From contig NZ_CP125370.1 of NCBI RefSeq assembly GCF_030034735.1, positions 310,001-374,000 on the forward strand: 64,000 nt of DNA, in the 5' to 3' direction. Shown piece by piece: positions 53,589-62,955 of the stretch (positions within the stretch are counted from its first letter, which is position 1; each line of letters begins with the position of its first letter). Source of the stretch: Paenibacillus sp. RC334 (GTDB lineage Bacteria; Bacillota; Bacilli; Paenibacillales; Paenibacillaceae). Under the pieces are notes generated by a model that did no database searches, was not told the origin of the DNA, and worked only from the letters and a program-made list of their open reading frames with translations. The position numbers and the translations under genes are program-made.

Positions 53589-54836
53589 TTATTTGAACTC
53601 GATAGATTCGTTCATCTTCGTCCAGGCGGTTTCTCCGATGATGCCCAGCCGCCAGATGGCGATGCCTTTCAGGTCATAGCGTTTGGCCAAACCGATCTTG
53701 GCGTTGATGGTGCTGTCTTTTTCGCTACCCATAGAGATCCCCAAAATCAGCTTGTCCCGCAAAGTTTCCTTCAAAGCCAGTCGAATGGCTTCGTCCACTT
53801 TATCGAGTGGCTCAGGCGTTGCCTTTTGTCCGTAATCATAGGCCATAATGATCAAATCGTCCGCCAGATTGCCCAGTGTCTTGTAGTCGTAACCTGAGTA
53901 AGAGCTGTTCAGCGGGTGCAGGACGACAGTGAGCTTGAGTCCGGCCTGATGCGCTTTGGCGGACAGCTTTTGGATGAAGGCGTTGTAGTCTGAACGCGCC
54001 TTGGCTTTATCTCCGCTCCAGCCCAGCCCCTCGAGATCCAGCGTGATGCCCTTGAATTGCTTGTCAGTGGCGGTGCTAACGATTTGGGAAATAGTTTGCT
54101 CCTGAAGCTGTGCATTTTCCAAAACTTTGGTCAGCTCGTGATTGCCGTCTCCAGAATAGACCATCAGGTAAGGGGAAGTCCCCTGACTGTCTGCCTCCTG
54201 TACAATGGACTCTGGTGTCACGGTGTCGGCTGCTTGAGGCCATTTGTATTCCTTGCCGCTGGTCGTAAATTGTCCGTTCGCATCAATTCGGCTCCAGCCG
54301 AAGGCTACCGCGTTAAAATCCGGTATTTTGGATTTTTGGTCGAAGGAAGATAGCGCATAAAATCCCACTGTATACATAGGCTCACGCGGCGATGTAATGG
54401 ATACAGTCCGCGTTCCCTGATTCCAGTTGACTGTGGCTCCAAACTGCTGCCCGAAGAAGCCTAACGGAATCATTGTGCTGCCACGCACGGTTTGGGGTGC
54501 GGCTGTTAGTAGCACCGTTTGCCCGTCGACTGTCGCATTGCGGCTGCTCATTTTCAGCACCACCTGCTTGGTTGCAGAGCCCTGTGATTTTGTAGCGGTA
54601 ATGCTTTGGCTGGCTTGATCCCATTTCACCGTAATGCCAAGAGCCTCAGAAATAGCACGAAAAGGGACCATGGTCGTGCCGTTCATCATTGCGGGCTGTA
54701 CGGGGAACGGTAACGGATATCCGTCCAGCACAATGCTGACCTGCCCCGCTTCTGCCTGTGCAGACGGGCTATAGATGCCTGCGGCGGCACTCAGAAAGAT
54801 GGCGCTGGATAACAGAGCCTTATTTACGATTTTCAT
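53589..54836 (-). CDS. Secreted GH18-type protein with copper amine oxidase N-like domains
   Basis: 415 residues. A signal peptide (about 1-28) precedes a copper amine oxidase N-terminal-like (stalk) domain pair (PAMMNGTTMVPFRAISEALGITVKWD, GSTMIPLGFFGQQFGATVNWNQ). A family 18 glycoside hydrolase barrel follows with the catalytic box KGITLDLEGLGW, LTVVLHPLN and LIIMAYDYGQK. The DxE of GH18 is present as DLE. It may act on chitin or peptidoglycan, possibly spore or wall related. The stalk domain is a typical Paenibacillus surface module. Confidence 0.88.
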   Translation of the reverse strand: MKIVNKALLSSAIFLSAAAGIYSPSAQAEAGQVSIVLDGYPLPFPVQPAMMNGTTMVPFRAISEALGITVKWDQASQSITATKSQGSATKQVVLKMSSRNATVDGQTVLLTAAPQTVRGSTMIPLGFFGQQFGATVNWNQGTRTVSITSPREPMYTVGFYALSSFDQKSKIPDFNAVAFGWSRIDANGQFTTSGKEYKWPQAADTVTPESIVQEADSQGTSPYLMVYSGDGNHELTKVLENAQLQEQTISQIVSTATDKQFKGITLDLEGLGWSGDKAKARSDYNAFIQKLSAKAHQAGLKLTVVLHPLNSSYSGYDYKTLGNLADDLIIMAYDYGQKATPEPLDKVDEAIRLALKETLRDKLILGISMGSEKDSTINAKIGLAKRYDLKGIAIWRLGIIGETAWTKMNESIEFK

Positions 54837-54975
54837 CTTATACTCTCCTATGCATCATAGATTACAAAGCTATCATGTTAGAATCGTGAGGTTTCTACCA
54901 TTTTACCAAAAAAAATGATAGATAGGTGAATGTTAAGTTCGTACATACAGTTTCGAATTCTATGCAAAATACAAA

Positions 54976-55005
54976 AAAGTCGATTACTCAGGAGTAATCG
55001 ACTTT
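54976..55005. terminator. Hairpin in the ycnI/GH18 gap
   Basis: AAAGTCGATTACT and AGTAATCGACTTT are perfect 13-base arms with a CAGG loop. Together with the next hairpin it is the only structure in the gap 54837-55207. Confidence 0.7.
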
Positions 55006-55104
55006 GAATTAAAAATCTTTGATGAGGAAGATGAAAAATAAAAAAAATCTAGGGACGATGCTTAATTGCTGCATAAATATTGCAAGCTTAATAAGGAATA
55101 GAAC

Positions 55105-55147
55105 AAAAGCAGGTACCCTTAATACAGGTGCCTGCTTTTTATTTTTT
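55105..55147. terminator. Terminator after ycnI
   Basis: AAAAGCAGGTACC pairs with GGTGCCTGCTTTTT, with T-runs on both sides. It ends the minus-strand ycnJ-ycnI transcript. Confidence 0.75.
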
Positions 55148-55207
55148 ACCACTCATATAATTCATACATTCATATAACTAACTTCTATATATATTCGTAA
55201 TTAAAAA

Positions 55208-55957
55208 TTACCTGCGGCGCTTGAGCGCAATACCGACGGCTGCTGCACCAAGTACGACTGCAATGATCGACAGAACGAGTGCTGTCGTTTGTACTGCAGA
55301 GCTGGCAGGGGCAGCAGCAGCAGGTGCGGCTTCGGTAGCATTGTTCGAAGCGGGTGCCGGGCTGCTACTATCCTTAGCCGTGTCTGTGCTTGCATGGCCT
55401 GCGGCTGCACCAGCCGAATCATGCCCATGATCTGCGGAAGGTGCCGAAGCTTCGGAGGTGGCATCTGCCGTGATTTTTGTAATGGAATGCGGATTGTTGC
55501 TTCCTTCATCGCCTGTCCATTCCACGATACTTCCGTCACTGTAATATTGGAAAGCGTTCCATGCGGCTTCAGTATTCCGGTCTGCATTTTGTGCTACGAA
55601 GCTGAAACGCATGTATTGACCCGCTTGAATGCCATCTTCGTCGGTCGTCCAGGTAACGGTGGTTACTTTGCCGGAGCTGTCTTTCTCGGTTGCTACCTTC
55701 CAGTCTGGTACAGGCTCGTACTGTTTAAAAACGACCTCTTTCGGGATTTTTAAAGCCACTTTGGTTGTTGGAATGTTTTTCTCTACAGGTACTTTCAACG
55801 TGTACGTCTCCCAAGCGTTAGGCTGTGAAACGGAAGGCTTGACCGTCACGTGGGCACTGGCCATACCCGCAAAAAGTAAAGCACCTGCTGCAATCAGACC
55901 CATGGAGGTCGCAAGCCTGGAAAATCTCGATTTTACCATTTGAATCCTTGTATTCAT
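55208..55957 (-). CDS. ycnI: YcnI-like copper-binding protein (DUF1775)
   Basis: 249 residues. Signal peptide cleavage after ASA leaves His36 (HVTVKPS) as the N-terminus, the copper-binding His of YcnI proteins. A DUF1775 domain follows (WETYTLKVPVEKNIPTTKVAL, GQYMRFSFVAQN), then an Ala/Ser/His-rich linker and a C-terminal membrane helix with RRR tail. It binds Cu(II) outside the membrane and acts with YcnJ. It lies 47 bases after ycnJ with AAAGGAG before its ATG. Confidence 0.92.
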   Translation of the reverse strand: MNTRIQMVKSRFSRLATSMGLIAAGALLFAGMASAHVTVKPSVSQPNAWETYTLKVPVEKNIPTTKVALKIPKEVVFKQYEPVPDWKVATEKDSSGKVTTVTWTTDEDGIQAGQYMRFSFVAQNADRNTEAAWNAFQYYSDGSIVEWTGDEGSNNPHSITKITADATSEASAPSADHGHDSAGAAAGHASTDTAKDSSSPAPASNNATEAAPAAAAPASSAVQTTALVLSIIAVVLGAAAVGIALKRRR

Positions 55958-56004
55958 ATAAAAAGCTCCTTTAGTTTGAAAGATTTGTAATTACGTGTCC
56001 TAGG

Positions 56005-57726
56005 TTATTTTACTGGGCTGACATGCAGAGTAAATTCGGCGTCAACTGCATCCAATGATGCGGTCAGAGCATGTACCTGTACAGCCCATGTTCCTTCAGC
56101 GGTCAGCAGCTCTTGAGTAAGGAATGGCTGCTGCTGCCGCGCAGGGAGAACAAATTCCTGTCGGGATTTGTCAGGGGCGTCCGGAACGAGTGTCAGTGTG
56201 ACCTGCTGGATTCCCTGTACGGTGGCTCCTTTGGCATCCCGCACGGTTACCTTAAATTCATTGCTGCCCACGATATTCGGGCTAACCGCCAGCGTGACGT
56301 TATATTTGCCAGCGGTGCGAGTTTCCTCAAACGGTACCGCAGGTGCCTGACCAGGCGAAAGGTGGGTGAGCACCGCCGCCAACAGTAGCACGAGCAGGCC
56401 GATGGACAGCTCGATGCGCAAGCCCCCGGCGGCACGCTTGGCTGCCGCCGCTTGCCGTGCGCTGCGAAATTGGCTGGCCGCGAAGGCCAGCATGACCAGC
56501 AGCAGCGCTGTTTTTCCAAGCAGAACGAGTCCGTAGGACGTGTTCAGCAGCAGGGATGGAGCCGGGACGTACAGCACGGCTCCATAAATGCCGGTGGCGA
56601 GCAGCGCCGCCACCGTGGCAATGCCCCAGCCGGCAAAGCGGCGCAAGGCCGCTTGCCGCAAAGCTGTCCGCTCGGACACGGGCAGTTCTGGAACGGCAGC
56701 AGGCAGGCACAACGCCATGACGGCAAGTGAGCCGATCCAGAAGGCTGCCGCGGCCAGATGGACGAAGTCCGCTGCGATGGCTGGAGCCGGATGGGTAGCC
56801 GCCGCCGGATGGCCTATAAAGGCCTTGGACAGCATGAGGCTTAGCGTCAGGACGACGGAGCCGTAGCCCCAGAGACGGCGCTGGCGGTTAGAAATGCTGT
56901 GATCCAGCGCGTAAATCAGCGCTACGCTCAGTACCAGTACGAGAATCATCTGGATAAACCAGATTTGTCCCGCCCCCGTGAACTGGAGGGCTTCTCCAAG
57001 AATCGGGAACGAAAAGCCCTGCCCGATAGAAACCCCGGCATCCCAGGATGCCTGAAGCGGCAGACTGATCAGGATGGCGACAGACGTGATGCCGTAGCCG
57101 CTCCATAGCAGTGCGGACCAGTGTGGTAACGTGATGCCTGTCTGTTGATCATGTTTCTGCCGCTCACTTGTGTCCTTGCTTTGATCCGTTTCTGGCAGGA
57201 TGAGCAGCCGAAAACAGAGCGCTCCCAAAAGCAACGACAATCCTATATACAGCAACCAGCGGGTAGCAATTAGGTCAAGCCGCGATGCTCCCGAGCCTTC
57301 GGACGTGGCGGCAGCGGGGTCCGTATACGCATTGGAGCCGTTGCCGACCTGGAATGGAATCACTCCGTTGATCGGATGTCCGTCCGCCGATAAGGCTCTC
57401 CAATTGACGGTATAAATTCCATTTTTCATCCCCGGAGTCAGCTTGATTTCCATCGTGTTTTCATGTTCCGGATTGAGCTGCGCTTTTCCTGTATCGACCC
57501 GTTTTCCTGTTTCATCGGTCACTTTCATCGACATAAAAGCGGATTGCAAATTCTCATTGAAGGTGATTTTTACCTGTGAAGGCGGCTTGTCCAAAACCTG
57601 ATTTTCGGTCGGACTGGATTCAACGATAAATGCATGGGCCCATGATAAGTGAGGAAACAGTAAAAGTAACGGTAGACACAGCAGCAGAAGACAAGCCGCG
57701 CGGGCTGGTCTGGACAGGTGCAACAT
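56005..57726 (-). CDS. ycnJ: YcnJ-like CopC-CopD copper import fusion with C-terminal YtkA-like domain
   Basis: 573 residues. After signal cleavage at SWA the mature protein begins with H31 (HAFIVESSPTENQ), the copper ligand of CopC; DGHP near residue 115 is the second CopC motif. Eight or so membrane segments of CopD cover about 155-450. A C-terminal extracellular domain (YNVTLAVSPNIVGSNEFKVTVRDAKGA, to the end) resembles YtkA. The protein takes up copper. B. subtilis ycnJ and ycnI are preceded by the repressor gene ycnK, which is missing here. Confidence 0.92.
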   Translation of the reverse strand: MLHLSRPARAACLLLLCLPLLLLFPHLSWAHAFIVESSPTENQVLDKPPSQVKITFNENLQSAFMSMKVTDETGKRVDTGKAQLNPEHENTMEIKLTPGMKNGIYTVNWRALSADGHPINGVIPFQVGNGSNAYTDPAAATSEGSGASRLDLIATRWLLYIGLSLLLGALCFRLLILPETDQSKDTSERQKHDQQTGITLPHWSALLWSGYGITSVAILISLPLQASWDAGVSIGQGFSFPILGEALQFTGAGQIWFIQMILVLVLSVALIYALDHSISNRQRRLWGYGSVVLTLSLMLSKAFIGHPAAATHPAPAIAADFVHLAAAAFWIGSLAVMALCLPAAVPELPVSERTALRQAALRRFAGWGIATVAALLATGIYGAVLYVPAPSLLLNTSYGLVLLGKTALLLVMLAFAASQFRSARQAAAAKRAAGGLRIELSIGLLVLLLAAVLTHLSPGQAPAVPFEETRTAGKYNVTLAVSPNIVGSNEFKVTVRDAKGATVQGIQQVTLTLVPDAPDKSRQEFVLPARQQQPFLTQELLTAEGTWAVQVHALTASLDAVDAEFTLHVSPVK

Positions 57727-57886
57727 GCCCGTGGATTCACCTTCTCTCGATTACTTGAAGCGAGGATGTCCTAAAGTACGACATCTCATACGGTCAAGCC
57801 TAAATTCATATCTCTAATCATAGTGCATGTGGCGGAAATAGATGGAGCGAATTATGACATTTATATGAAATTTGAAATAATATGAA

Positions 57887-57935
57887 CACCCCTACCGTTG
57901 TTGAAATCTGGACGATTTTAACAACGGTAGAGGTG
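57887..57935 (-). terminator. Long hairpin after the GGDEF/HD-GYP gene
   Basis: CACC-TCTACCGTTGTT-AAAATC pairs with GATTT-CAACAACGGTAGGGGTG on the minus strand. No clear T-run follows. Confidence 0.55.
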
Positions 57936-57955
57936 ATGGGCAACCTTATGTGGAA

Positions 57956-59806
57956 TTAGTGGTCTGCTTCTATAGAATCCATGAAAGCAGGCTGCTTATG
58001 CCGGACATGGTGGATAAAAATAGCCGTTAGCTCCGGATCGAATTGGCTGCCAGAGCAGGCACGCAGTTCCTCAATCGCTTCCTCAAACGTTTTGGTGGGT
58101 TGGTAGGGACGCTCAGTGGTCATGGCATCGAAGGAGTCAATAATCGTCAGCATCCGGCACAGCCGTGGAATTTGCTCGCCCTTGAAGCCGAATGGATAGC
58201 CTCCCCCGTCATAGCGTTCATGATGTAGCTCCACAAAAGGAACCAGATCTGCGAATCGTTCGTTGGCCTCGATAATTCGTTTGCCCCACATGACATGTGC
58301 TTGCACCATCGTCCATTCCTCACAGGACAGCTTTTCTTTTTTATTGAGAATATTCCACGGAATTTCCAGCTTGCCAATGTCATGAATGAGAGCACCCAAT
58401 ATAAACCGCCGTTTATCCTCCGGGCCGAGCTGAAGCACCTCGCTCATATCTGCTGCATATCTGAATACCCGTTTGGAATGCTTGAAGGTATTAATATCCT
58501 TGTACAAAAACAGATTAAGCTGCTGTTCAATATCACGAATATCCTGTCCCAGATCGACTTCACGTTCCAATTCATTTAAACTGCCATGTGTGTGAACGAT
58601 ATTTTTTCCCTGCTTCTTGGCGTAGTACAGTGCTTTATCTGCCAGATCGACCAGCTGTGATTTGTCGTAGATGTCGATGCGGCTTTGTGCAATGCCTGCG
58701 GAGAAGGACAAGCAGCCGTGTGGGAAAATTTCCACGCCCTCGTAGCGGGAATCATTCAGCCTTTTTCGGATGGCATTGACCGTTTCGTAGGCTTGCTCCG
58801 CGGTATGGTCAGGCATAAGCAGCGTGAATTCTTCTCCGCCATAGCGGGAGACGATAATATTGGAGCCGGAAGTTTCCTTTTTGAGAATCTCTCCGAGGAA
58901 TCCTAACAGCTGATCGCCTTTCAGGTGACCGAAGTGATCGTTGTACTTTTTGAAATCATCAATATCAATCAGGGCAAGGCTGAGGGGAGTATTCTGGGAT
59001 CTGGATATATTCAGCTCGGTTTCGAGTACATTTTCAAAATAACTGTGATTGTACAGCCCTGTTCTGCGGTCCATGTTGGCTTTTTCTTCAATTTCCCGAT
59101 ACATCGTAAACAACTGCTTGAACGCGTGGGATAGAAGCATACTTAGTGCAAGGAACAGCAGAAGCCCCAAAATACCGTTGTGGTAAATCAGTGTGGTCAG
59201 TACGAGAGACAGGATGAGTGTGCATAAGTAAACAAGCAGGGATTCAGCGAGAAAAGCCTTTTTTAGCTCATTGAGAGAGCCTTTGTAAGCAATATAAAAG
59301 TAGAGACCCAGTGTAACGGTATTCACCGCAAAGTAGCAGAACAGTGCCAGCAGGTAGGCAGTAAAATGCTCATCGTTCAAGCCTCCCTGCGTTCCGCCGC
59401 TAAGCTCAAAGACGGCAGAAGACAGGAAAATAGAAAGCGCATAGATGGAAAAATTGGCGGCATGCTTCCACCAGGACAGTTCTCTATACCGTATTGCGGC
59501 AATGAGTACATTGAACAATAAAATGAGAATAGCGATTTCAGTGCCATGTACAAAAATACAAGCGAGATACACAGAGGAATCCATCGACTGCTTGTTACTG
59601 GCTGGCGGCAGCTGGAAGGTAAAATGCTCCAAAATCAGAACTGCTCCCAGCAGGGAGTAGATCGTGACCCACTCTGTAGGCGAATAGTGCATAAAGGACC
59701 AATGATTCGTATACAAGAGGATGCCTAAGCCTGCCATACATATGAGAAAAACGTATAATCCCGTCGCGCTAACCCGTTCTTGCAGCTTTTTTATTATACT
59801 CATCAT
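57956..59806 (-). CDS. Membrane GGDEF plus HD-GYP c-di-GMP protein
   Basis: 616 residues. About seven membrane segments cover 15-235. A GGDEF domain follows at about 245-405 (MDRRTGLYNHSYFENVLE, active-site RYGGEEF). An HD-GYP domain covers about 430-600, with HDIGKLEIP, the metal-binding HVMWG and the signature HHERYDGGGYP. The synthase and hydrolase sites both look intact, so it could make or break c-di-GMP depending on its unknown membrane signal. It is a single-gene unit 13 kb from the c-di-GMP riboswitches and could feed them. Confidence 0.92.
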   Translation of the reverse strand: MMSIIKKLQERVSATGLYVFLICMAGLGILLYTNHWSFMHYSPTEWVTIYSLLGAVLILEHFTFQLPPASNKQSMDSSVYLACIFVHGTEIAILILLFNVLIAAIRYRELSWWKHAANFSIYALSIFLSSAVFELSGGTQGGLNDEHFTAYLLALFCYFAVNTVTLGLYFYIAYKGSLNELKKAFLAESLLVYLCTLILSLVLTTLIYHNGILGLLLFLALSMLLSHAFKQLFTMYREIEEKANMDRRTGLYNHSYFENVLETELNISRSQNTPLSLALIDIDDFKKYNDHFGHLKGDQLLGFLGEILKKETSGSNIIVSRYGGEEFTLLMPDHTAEQAYETVNAIRKRLNDSRYEGVEIFPHGCLSFSAGIAQSRIDIYDKSQLVDLADKALYYAKKQGKNIVHTHGSLNELEREVDLGQDIRDIEQQLNLFLYKDINTFKHSKRVFRYAADMSEVLQLGPEDKRRFILGALIHDIGKLEIPWNILNKKEKLSCEEWTMVQAHVMWGKRIIEANERFADLVPFVELHHERYDGGGYPFGFKGEQIPRLCRMLTIIDSFDAMTTERPYQPTKTFEEAIEELRACSGSQFDPELTAIFIHHVRHKQPAFMDSIEADH

Positions 59807-59896
59807 TTCATTCTCCTGCCTTGTCGTATCTTGATGTCAAAGCTACCAGGGGGTAAATGGGATAATTTACAATTTTGTAATCGAAAATTTCACATG

Positions 59897-59925
59897 AAAA
59901 AACAGGCCGGAATCCAGCCTGTTTT
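59897..59925 (-). terminator. Terminator of the 31-residue peptide gene
   Basis: AACAGGCTGG and CCGGCCTGTT pair on the minus strand around ATT, followed by TTTT. Confidence 0.88.
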
Positions 59926-59959
59926 GTTGAGCCTGTGCTTCCCTTTTCCTTATCGGTAA

Positions 59960-60055
59960 TTAGCCTCCGATTTTGTAACCGGAAGTCAAAGCGATTACGA
60001 CAGAAGCGACGATAATAGCGTTGATAATCACACGGGAATATTTCAAATTTTTCAT
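59960..60055 (-). CDS. 31-residue membrane peptide
   Basis: A short frame encodes MKNLKYSRVI, a hydrophobic stretch INAIIVASVVIALTSG and a YKIGG end. AAGGGAG lies eight bases before the ATG and a strong terminator follows within 60 bases, both signs of a real gene. A basic N-terminus and a single helix suggest a membrane micropeptide. It lies 34 bases after the DUF5317 gene on the same strand and is probably co-transcribed, so it may be a partner of that membrane protein. Confidence 0.72.
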   Translation of the reverse strand: MKNLKYSRVIINAIIVASVVIALTSGYKIGG

Positions 60056-60089
60056 AGGGTTCACTCCCTTCCTTGGAATAAGGCGCACA

Positions 60090-60683
60090 CTAGGCGTGGC
60101 GGGGATGGGTTTCTTGCTGAGTGGTCTTCTTTTTGTTCACGACCATGACGCTTTGAATAAACAGGAACATCCCAAAGTTCATGACGACATCTCCAATACT
60201 GATCACCTGCGTACGGGGATAGGGCTTGGAGAGTGGAATAATATCACCCAAAAATGATAAACGCGTACCCACATCCATCATGTAATGCTTCGAGATAACG
60301 TTTCCAGATTTAAGCATTTCCGTATAATAAGGGCCTAGCACCTCAGAAGCGCTCAACGAGACTGGCATCCTGCCGCCATTTACCGCCATGACGACAAAAT
60401 TCAACAGGACTCCGATTAAAATAAGCTTGAATCCCTTGTGGTGCCTGTTCAGCCAGAGAAAAATCAATCCAACCCCATAGATGCCCATAAACAGATACCC
60501 GTTGATGGACGCAAGCCAGGCCCATTTTTCCTGAGCATAAAAAATAATGAACTGCACCAGCAGTAGCACAGGGAACATCCAGCCAGCTATGAGGCGAATT
60601 TGGCTAAAGCGGATTAACCCCTGCTGCCAGCCTCCTCTGAACAGACCTACAATGAGACCAAGCAGCACTCCATCATAGACCAT
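60090..60683 (-). CDS. DUF5317 family membrane protein
   Basis: 197 residues with about five membrane segments (LIAGWMFPVLLLVQFIIFY, LFMGIYGVGLIFLWL, LILIGVLLNFVVMAVNGGRMPVS). The NGGRMPV motif and the later LGDIIPLSKPYPRTQVISIGDVVMNFG are hallmarks of the family, whose function is unknown. I took the ATG at 60683, with CTGGAG seven bases upstream; an earlier ATG at 60836 would add an unlike N-terminus. Confidence 0.8.
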   Translation of the reverse strand: MVYDGVLLGLIVGLFRGGWQQGLIRFSQIRLIAGWMFPVLLLVQFIIFYAQEKWAWLASINGYLFMGIYGVGLIFLWLNRHHKGFKLILIGVLLNFVVMAVNGGRMPVSLSASEVLGPYYTEMLKSGNVISKHYMMDVGTRLSFLGDIIPLSKPYPRTQVISIGDVVMNFGMFLFIQSVMVVNKKKTTQQETHPRHA

Positions 60684-60885
60684 AGTTATTCTCCAGCTTT
60701 CGCAAATTTTTTTGTTTTGGTTAAGGTATAATTCGACCTTAAATTGGTAAATTCCTGCCTGATATGTAGCAGTTTCGAAAAAAAATTGCGGATTAGCGTG
60801 TAAATGATCGAAGCAGCGTAAAATGAATGTTATCATAATATATTGAAGTGATATTTCTTATTTTCAGAAAAGGATGATTGTTATT

Positions 60886-62121
60886 ATGAATCGGTTTTCC
60901 AATACGGTAATGGTTGCCGCAGATATGACCAAATCCCGGATTTTATGGATTGCCTTTGTTCTGGGAGCTTTGAGCGCTTTCGGACCCTTGTCCATAGATA
61001 TGTATTTGCCGTCATTGCCTACATTAGCCAACAATTTGCATACAACGACTTCGCTGGCCCAGCTCAGCCTGACCGCCTGTCTGTTGGGGCTGGCAGTCGG
61101 GCAGATCGTTGCGGGGCCGCTGAGTGATGTAAGAGGACGTAGAGGTCCGCTGGTCGTATCGCTTGTCCTGTACGCTGCCGCTTCGCTGTTATGCGTGTTT
61201 GCGCCGAATATCGGCGTGCTTATCGGGCTCCGCTTTATTCAGGGTCTTACCGGGTCTGCGGGGATCGTCATCTCCAGAGCCGTTGCGCGTGATCTATATT
61301 CGGGCAAAGAGCTGACGCGCTTCTTTTCACTGCTCATGCTGGTGAACGGTGTGGCTCCGATTGCTGCTCCTGTGCTGGGCGGTGTTCTGTTGAATTTTGT
61401 ATCCTGGCGTGGTGTGTTCATGGTGCTTTGCGTAGTCGGGGTGGCTATGTTAATTGCCGTCGTGTTGGGGCTACCGGAAACACTGCCTGTCAGCCGCCGT
61501 TCGTCGGGTGGTTTGAAGCAGACGCTTCGTACACTCGGTCATCTTTTTACGGATCGGCGCTTTATGGGATACGCCTTCTCGCAGGCGCTCATTACAGGAG
61601 CCATGTTTGCGTACATCGCTGGCTCGCCGTTCGTGCTTCAGGATATTTTCGGGGTTTCACCTCAGACATACAGTATTATTTTCGCAGTGAATGGTTTGGG
61701 GATTGTACTGTTTTCTCAATTGACCGGGAGGCTTGTCGGCCGTTTCAGCGAACGGCAGTTGCTCTTATCGGGTTTGGTGATTGCGGCTGTAGCCGGAATT
61801 AGCTTGCTTACTGTGGCTTTTACCGGAGGTCAACTGTTTGCTGTTCTAGTTCCGCTATTCTTTGTTGTTTCCTGCGTCGGGATCGTGAGTACCACCACCA
61901 CTTCATTGGCAATGCAAAGCCAGCAGCGCTCCGCAGGCAGTGCGTCCGCTATGCTCGGCTTGCTGCCTCTGTTGCTTGGCTCCATCGCTTCGCCGCTGGT
62001 GGGTCTGGGCAGTGGAACAACGCCTATACCAATGGCTATCGTCATCGCTATAGCGGAAGTCGGTGCGTTGTTAAGCTTTATGGTGCTTGCCCAAGGAAGT
62101 GCGCGCGAAGGCCTGAAATAA
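60886..62121 (+). CDS. Bcr/CflA-family multidrug exporter (MFS)
   Basis: 411 residues with 12 membrane segments. The start FGPLSIDMYLPSLPTLANNL and loop AGPLSDVRGRRGPLVVSL are the Bcr/CflA signatures, with RAVARDLYSGKELTRFFSLLMLVNGVAPIAAPVLGG in helix 4-5. It is a proton-driven drug exporter; substrates are unknown. The start at 60886 fits AAAAGGA 11 bases upstream; an in-frame ATG at 60874 overlaps that site. Confidence 0.9.
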   Translation: MNRFSNTVMVAADMTKSRILWIAFVLGALSAFGPLSIDMYLPSLPTLANNLHTTTSLAQLSLTACLLGLAVGQIVAGPLSDVRGRRGPLVVSLVLYAAASLLCVFAPNIGVLIGLRFIQGLTGSAGIVISRAVARDLYSGKELTRFFSLLMLVNGVAPIAAPVLGGVLLNFVSWRGVFMVLCVVGVAMLIAVVLGLPETLPVSRRSSGGLKQTLRTLGHLFTDRRFMGYAFSQALITGAMFAYIAGSPFVLQDIFGVSPQTYSIIFAVNGLGIVLFSQLTGRLVGRFSERQLLLSGLVIAAVAGISLLTVAFTGGQLFAVLVPLFFVVSCVGIVSTTTTSLAMQSQQRSAGSASAMLGLLPLLLGSIASPLVGLGSGTTPIPMAIVIAIAEVGALLSFMVLAQGSAREGLK

Positions 62122-62149
62122 GGCAAACAGGTGACATCTTTCTAAAAGG

Positions 62150-62179
62150 TTGACATACCCCATAGGGGTATATTATGCT
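62150..62179 (+). promoter_or_regulatory. csoR-copZ promoter with CsoR operator
   Basis: TTGACA (62150-62155) and TATGCT (62174-62179) flank the perfect palindrome ATACCCCATAGGGGTAT (62155-62171). The latter is the known CsoR operator type, so bound CsoR would cover the promoter. Confidence 0.85.
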
Positions 62180-62233
62180 AGAAGCATATTAACAAATGCA
62201 TGAATGCATATACACAACACAGGAGGCTGATGT

Positions 62234-62584
62234 ATGGCTGAAGAGCAACCTGTTTCCAACGCTGAAGTCCATGAGGCTCATTGCGGAACAGAGGGGGAAA
62301 AGACCGTCAGAAAAAGTCATCACTCGGCAGAATTCAAGAACAGCCTTACATCCCGATTGAACCGTATTGAAGGTCAGGTTCGAGGAATCAAGGGCTTGAT
62401 CGAGAAGGATACCTACTGTGACGATGTGCTGAACCAGATTGCGGCTGTCCAGTCCGCCCTGAATGGTGTCGGCAAGCTGCTGCTGGAAGGGCATATGAAA
62501 AGCTGTGTCATTGAGCGCATGCAGGCCGGAGAGCCGGAAGTGATCGACGAGCTGCTGGTTACGGTCAAGAAGCTAATCCGTTAA
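62234..62584 (+). CDS. csoR: Copper-sensing repressor CsoR
   Basis: 116 residues of the DUF156 helical family (LTSRLNRIEGQVRGIKGLIEKDTYCDD). The Cu(I) ligands C..H..C are visible as TYCDDVL, then GHMKSC. It represses copZ and copA until Cu(I) binds. It also carries an extended N-terminus with H and C residues (VHEAHCGTE) not needed for the fold. The first operator lies right before it, so it regulates itself. Confidence 0.94.
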   Translation: MAEEQPVSNAEVHEAHCGTEGEKTVRKSHHSAEFKNSLTSRLNRIEGQVRGIKGLIEKDTYCDDVLNQIAAVQSALNGVGKLLLEGHMKSCVIERMQAGEPEVIDELLVTVKKLIR

Positions 62585-62642
62585 GAGCAATACCCATACA
62601 CATGAATCGGGTACATGAAGTACCCCGGAGGAGGAAACAGAA

Positions 62643-62843
62643 ATGGCACAAGTAACGTTGAACGTTGAGGGCATGAACTGCAATCATTGTGTGAAAGCAG
62701 TAGAAGGAGCCTTGGAGAAAGTCGGCGCTTCCGGCAAGGTCAGTCTTGAAGCGAAACAAGTGGCTGTAGAATACGATGAGTCCAAGCTGAACGTGGAAGC
62801 TCTGAAAACTGCAATCGAAGACCAAGGCTACGACGTCGTTTAA
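62643..62843 (+). CDS. copZ: Copper chaperone CopZ
   Basis: 66 residues, one heavy-metal-associated domain. The Cu(I)-binding loop is GMNCNHC, where N replaces the usual T of MTCxHC. It carries Cu(I) to CopA. It follows csoR by 58 bases with GGAGGA before the ATG and is probably in the same transcript. Confidence 0.94.
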   Translation: MAQVTLNVEGMNCNHCVKAVEGALEKVGASGKVSLEAKQVAVEYDESKLNVEALKTAIEDQGYDVV

Positions 62844-62881
62844 GTTGGATATTTAATGCGTAAAAAAATTGGTTTTAAAGG

Positions 62882-62910
62882 AGAAGCTTCCGTAAAGAGG
62901 CTTTTTCTTT
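62882..62910 (+). terminator. Terminator between copZ and copA
   Basis: AGAAGCTTC and GAGGCTTTTT form a short stem (with G-T pairs) around CGTAAA, followed by CTTTT. It may reduce read-through from csoR-copZ into copA. Confidence 0.65.
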
Positions 62911-62921
62911 TGAACATGAAT

Positions 62922-62938
62922 ATACCCCATAGGGGTAT
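62922..62938. promoter_or_regulatory. Second CsoR operator, upstream of copA
   Basis: ATACCCCATAGGGGTAT is identical over 17 bases to the operator before csoR. It ends 18 bases before the copA ATG, with TTGAAC (62910-62915) as a possible -35. Confidence 0.82.
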
Positions 62939-62955
62939 GTAGGAGGAGAGTAACT

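Noticed and set aside
56071..57415. Several plus- and minus-strand frames over ycnJ
   Set aside because: GC-rich shadow frames; ycnJ itself encodes a continuous CopC-CopD-YtkA-like protein.
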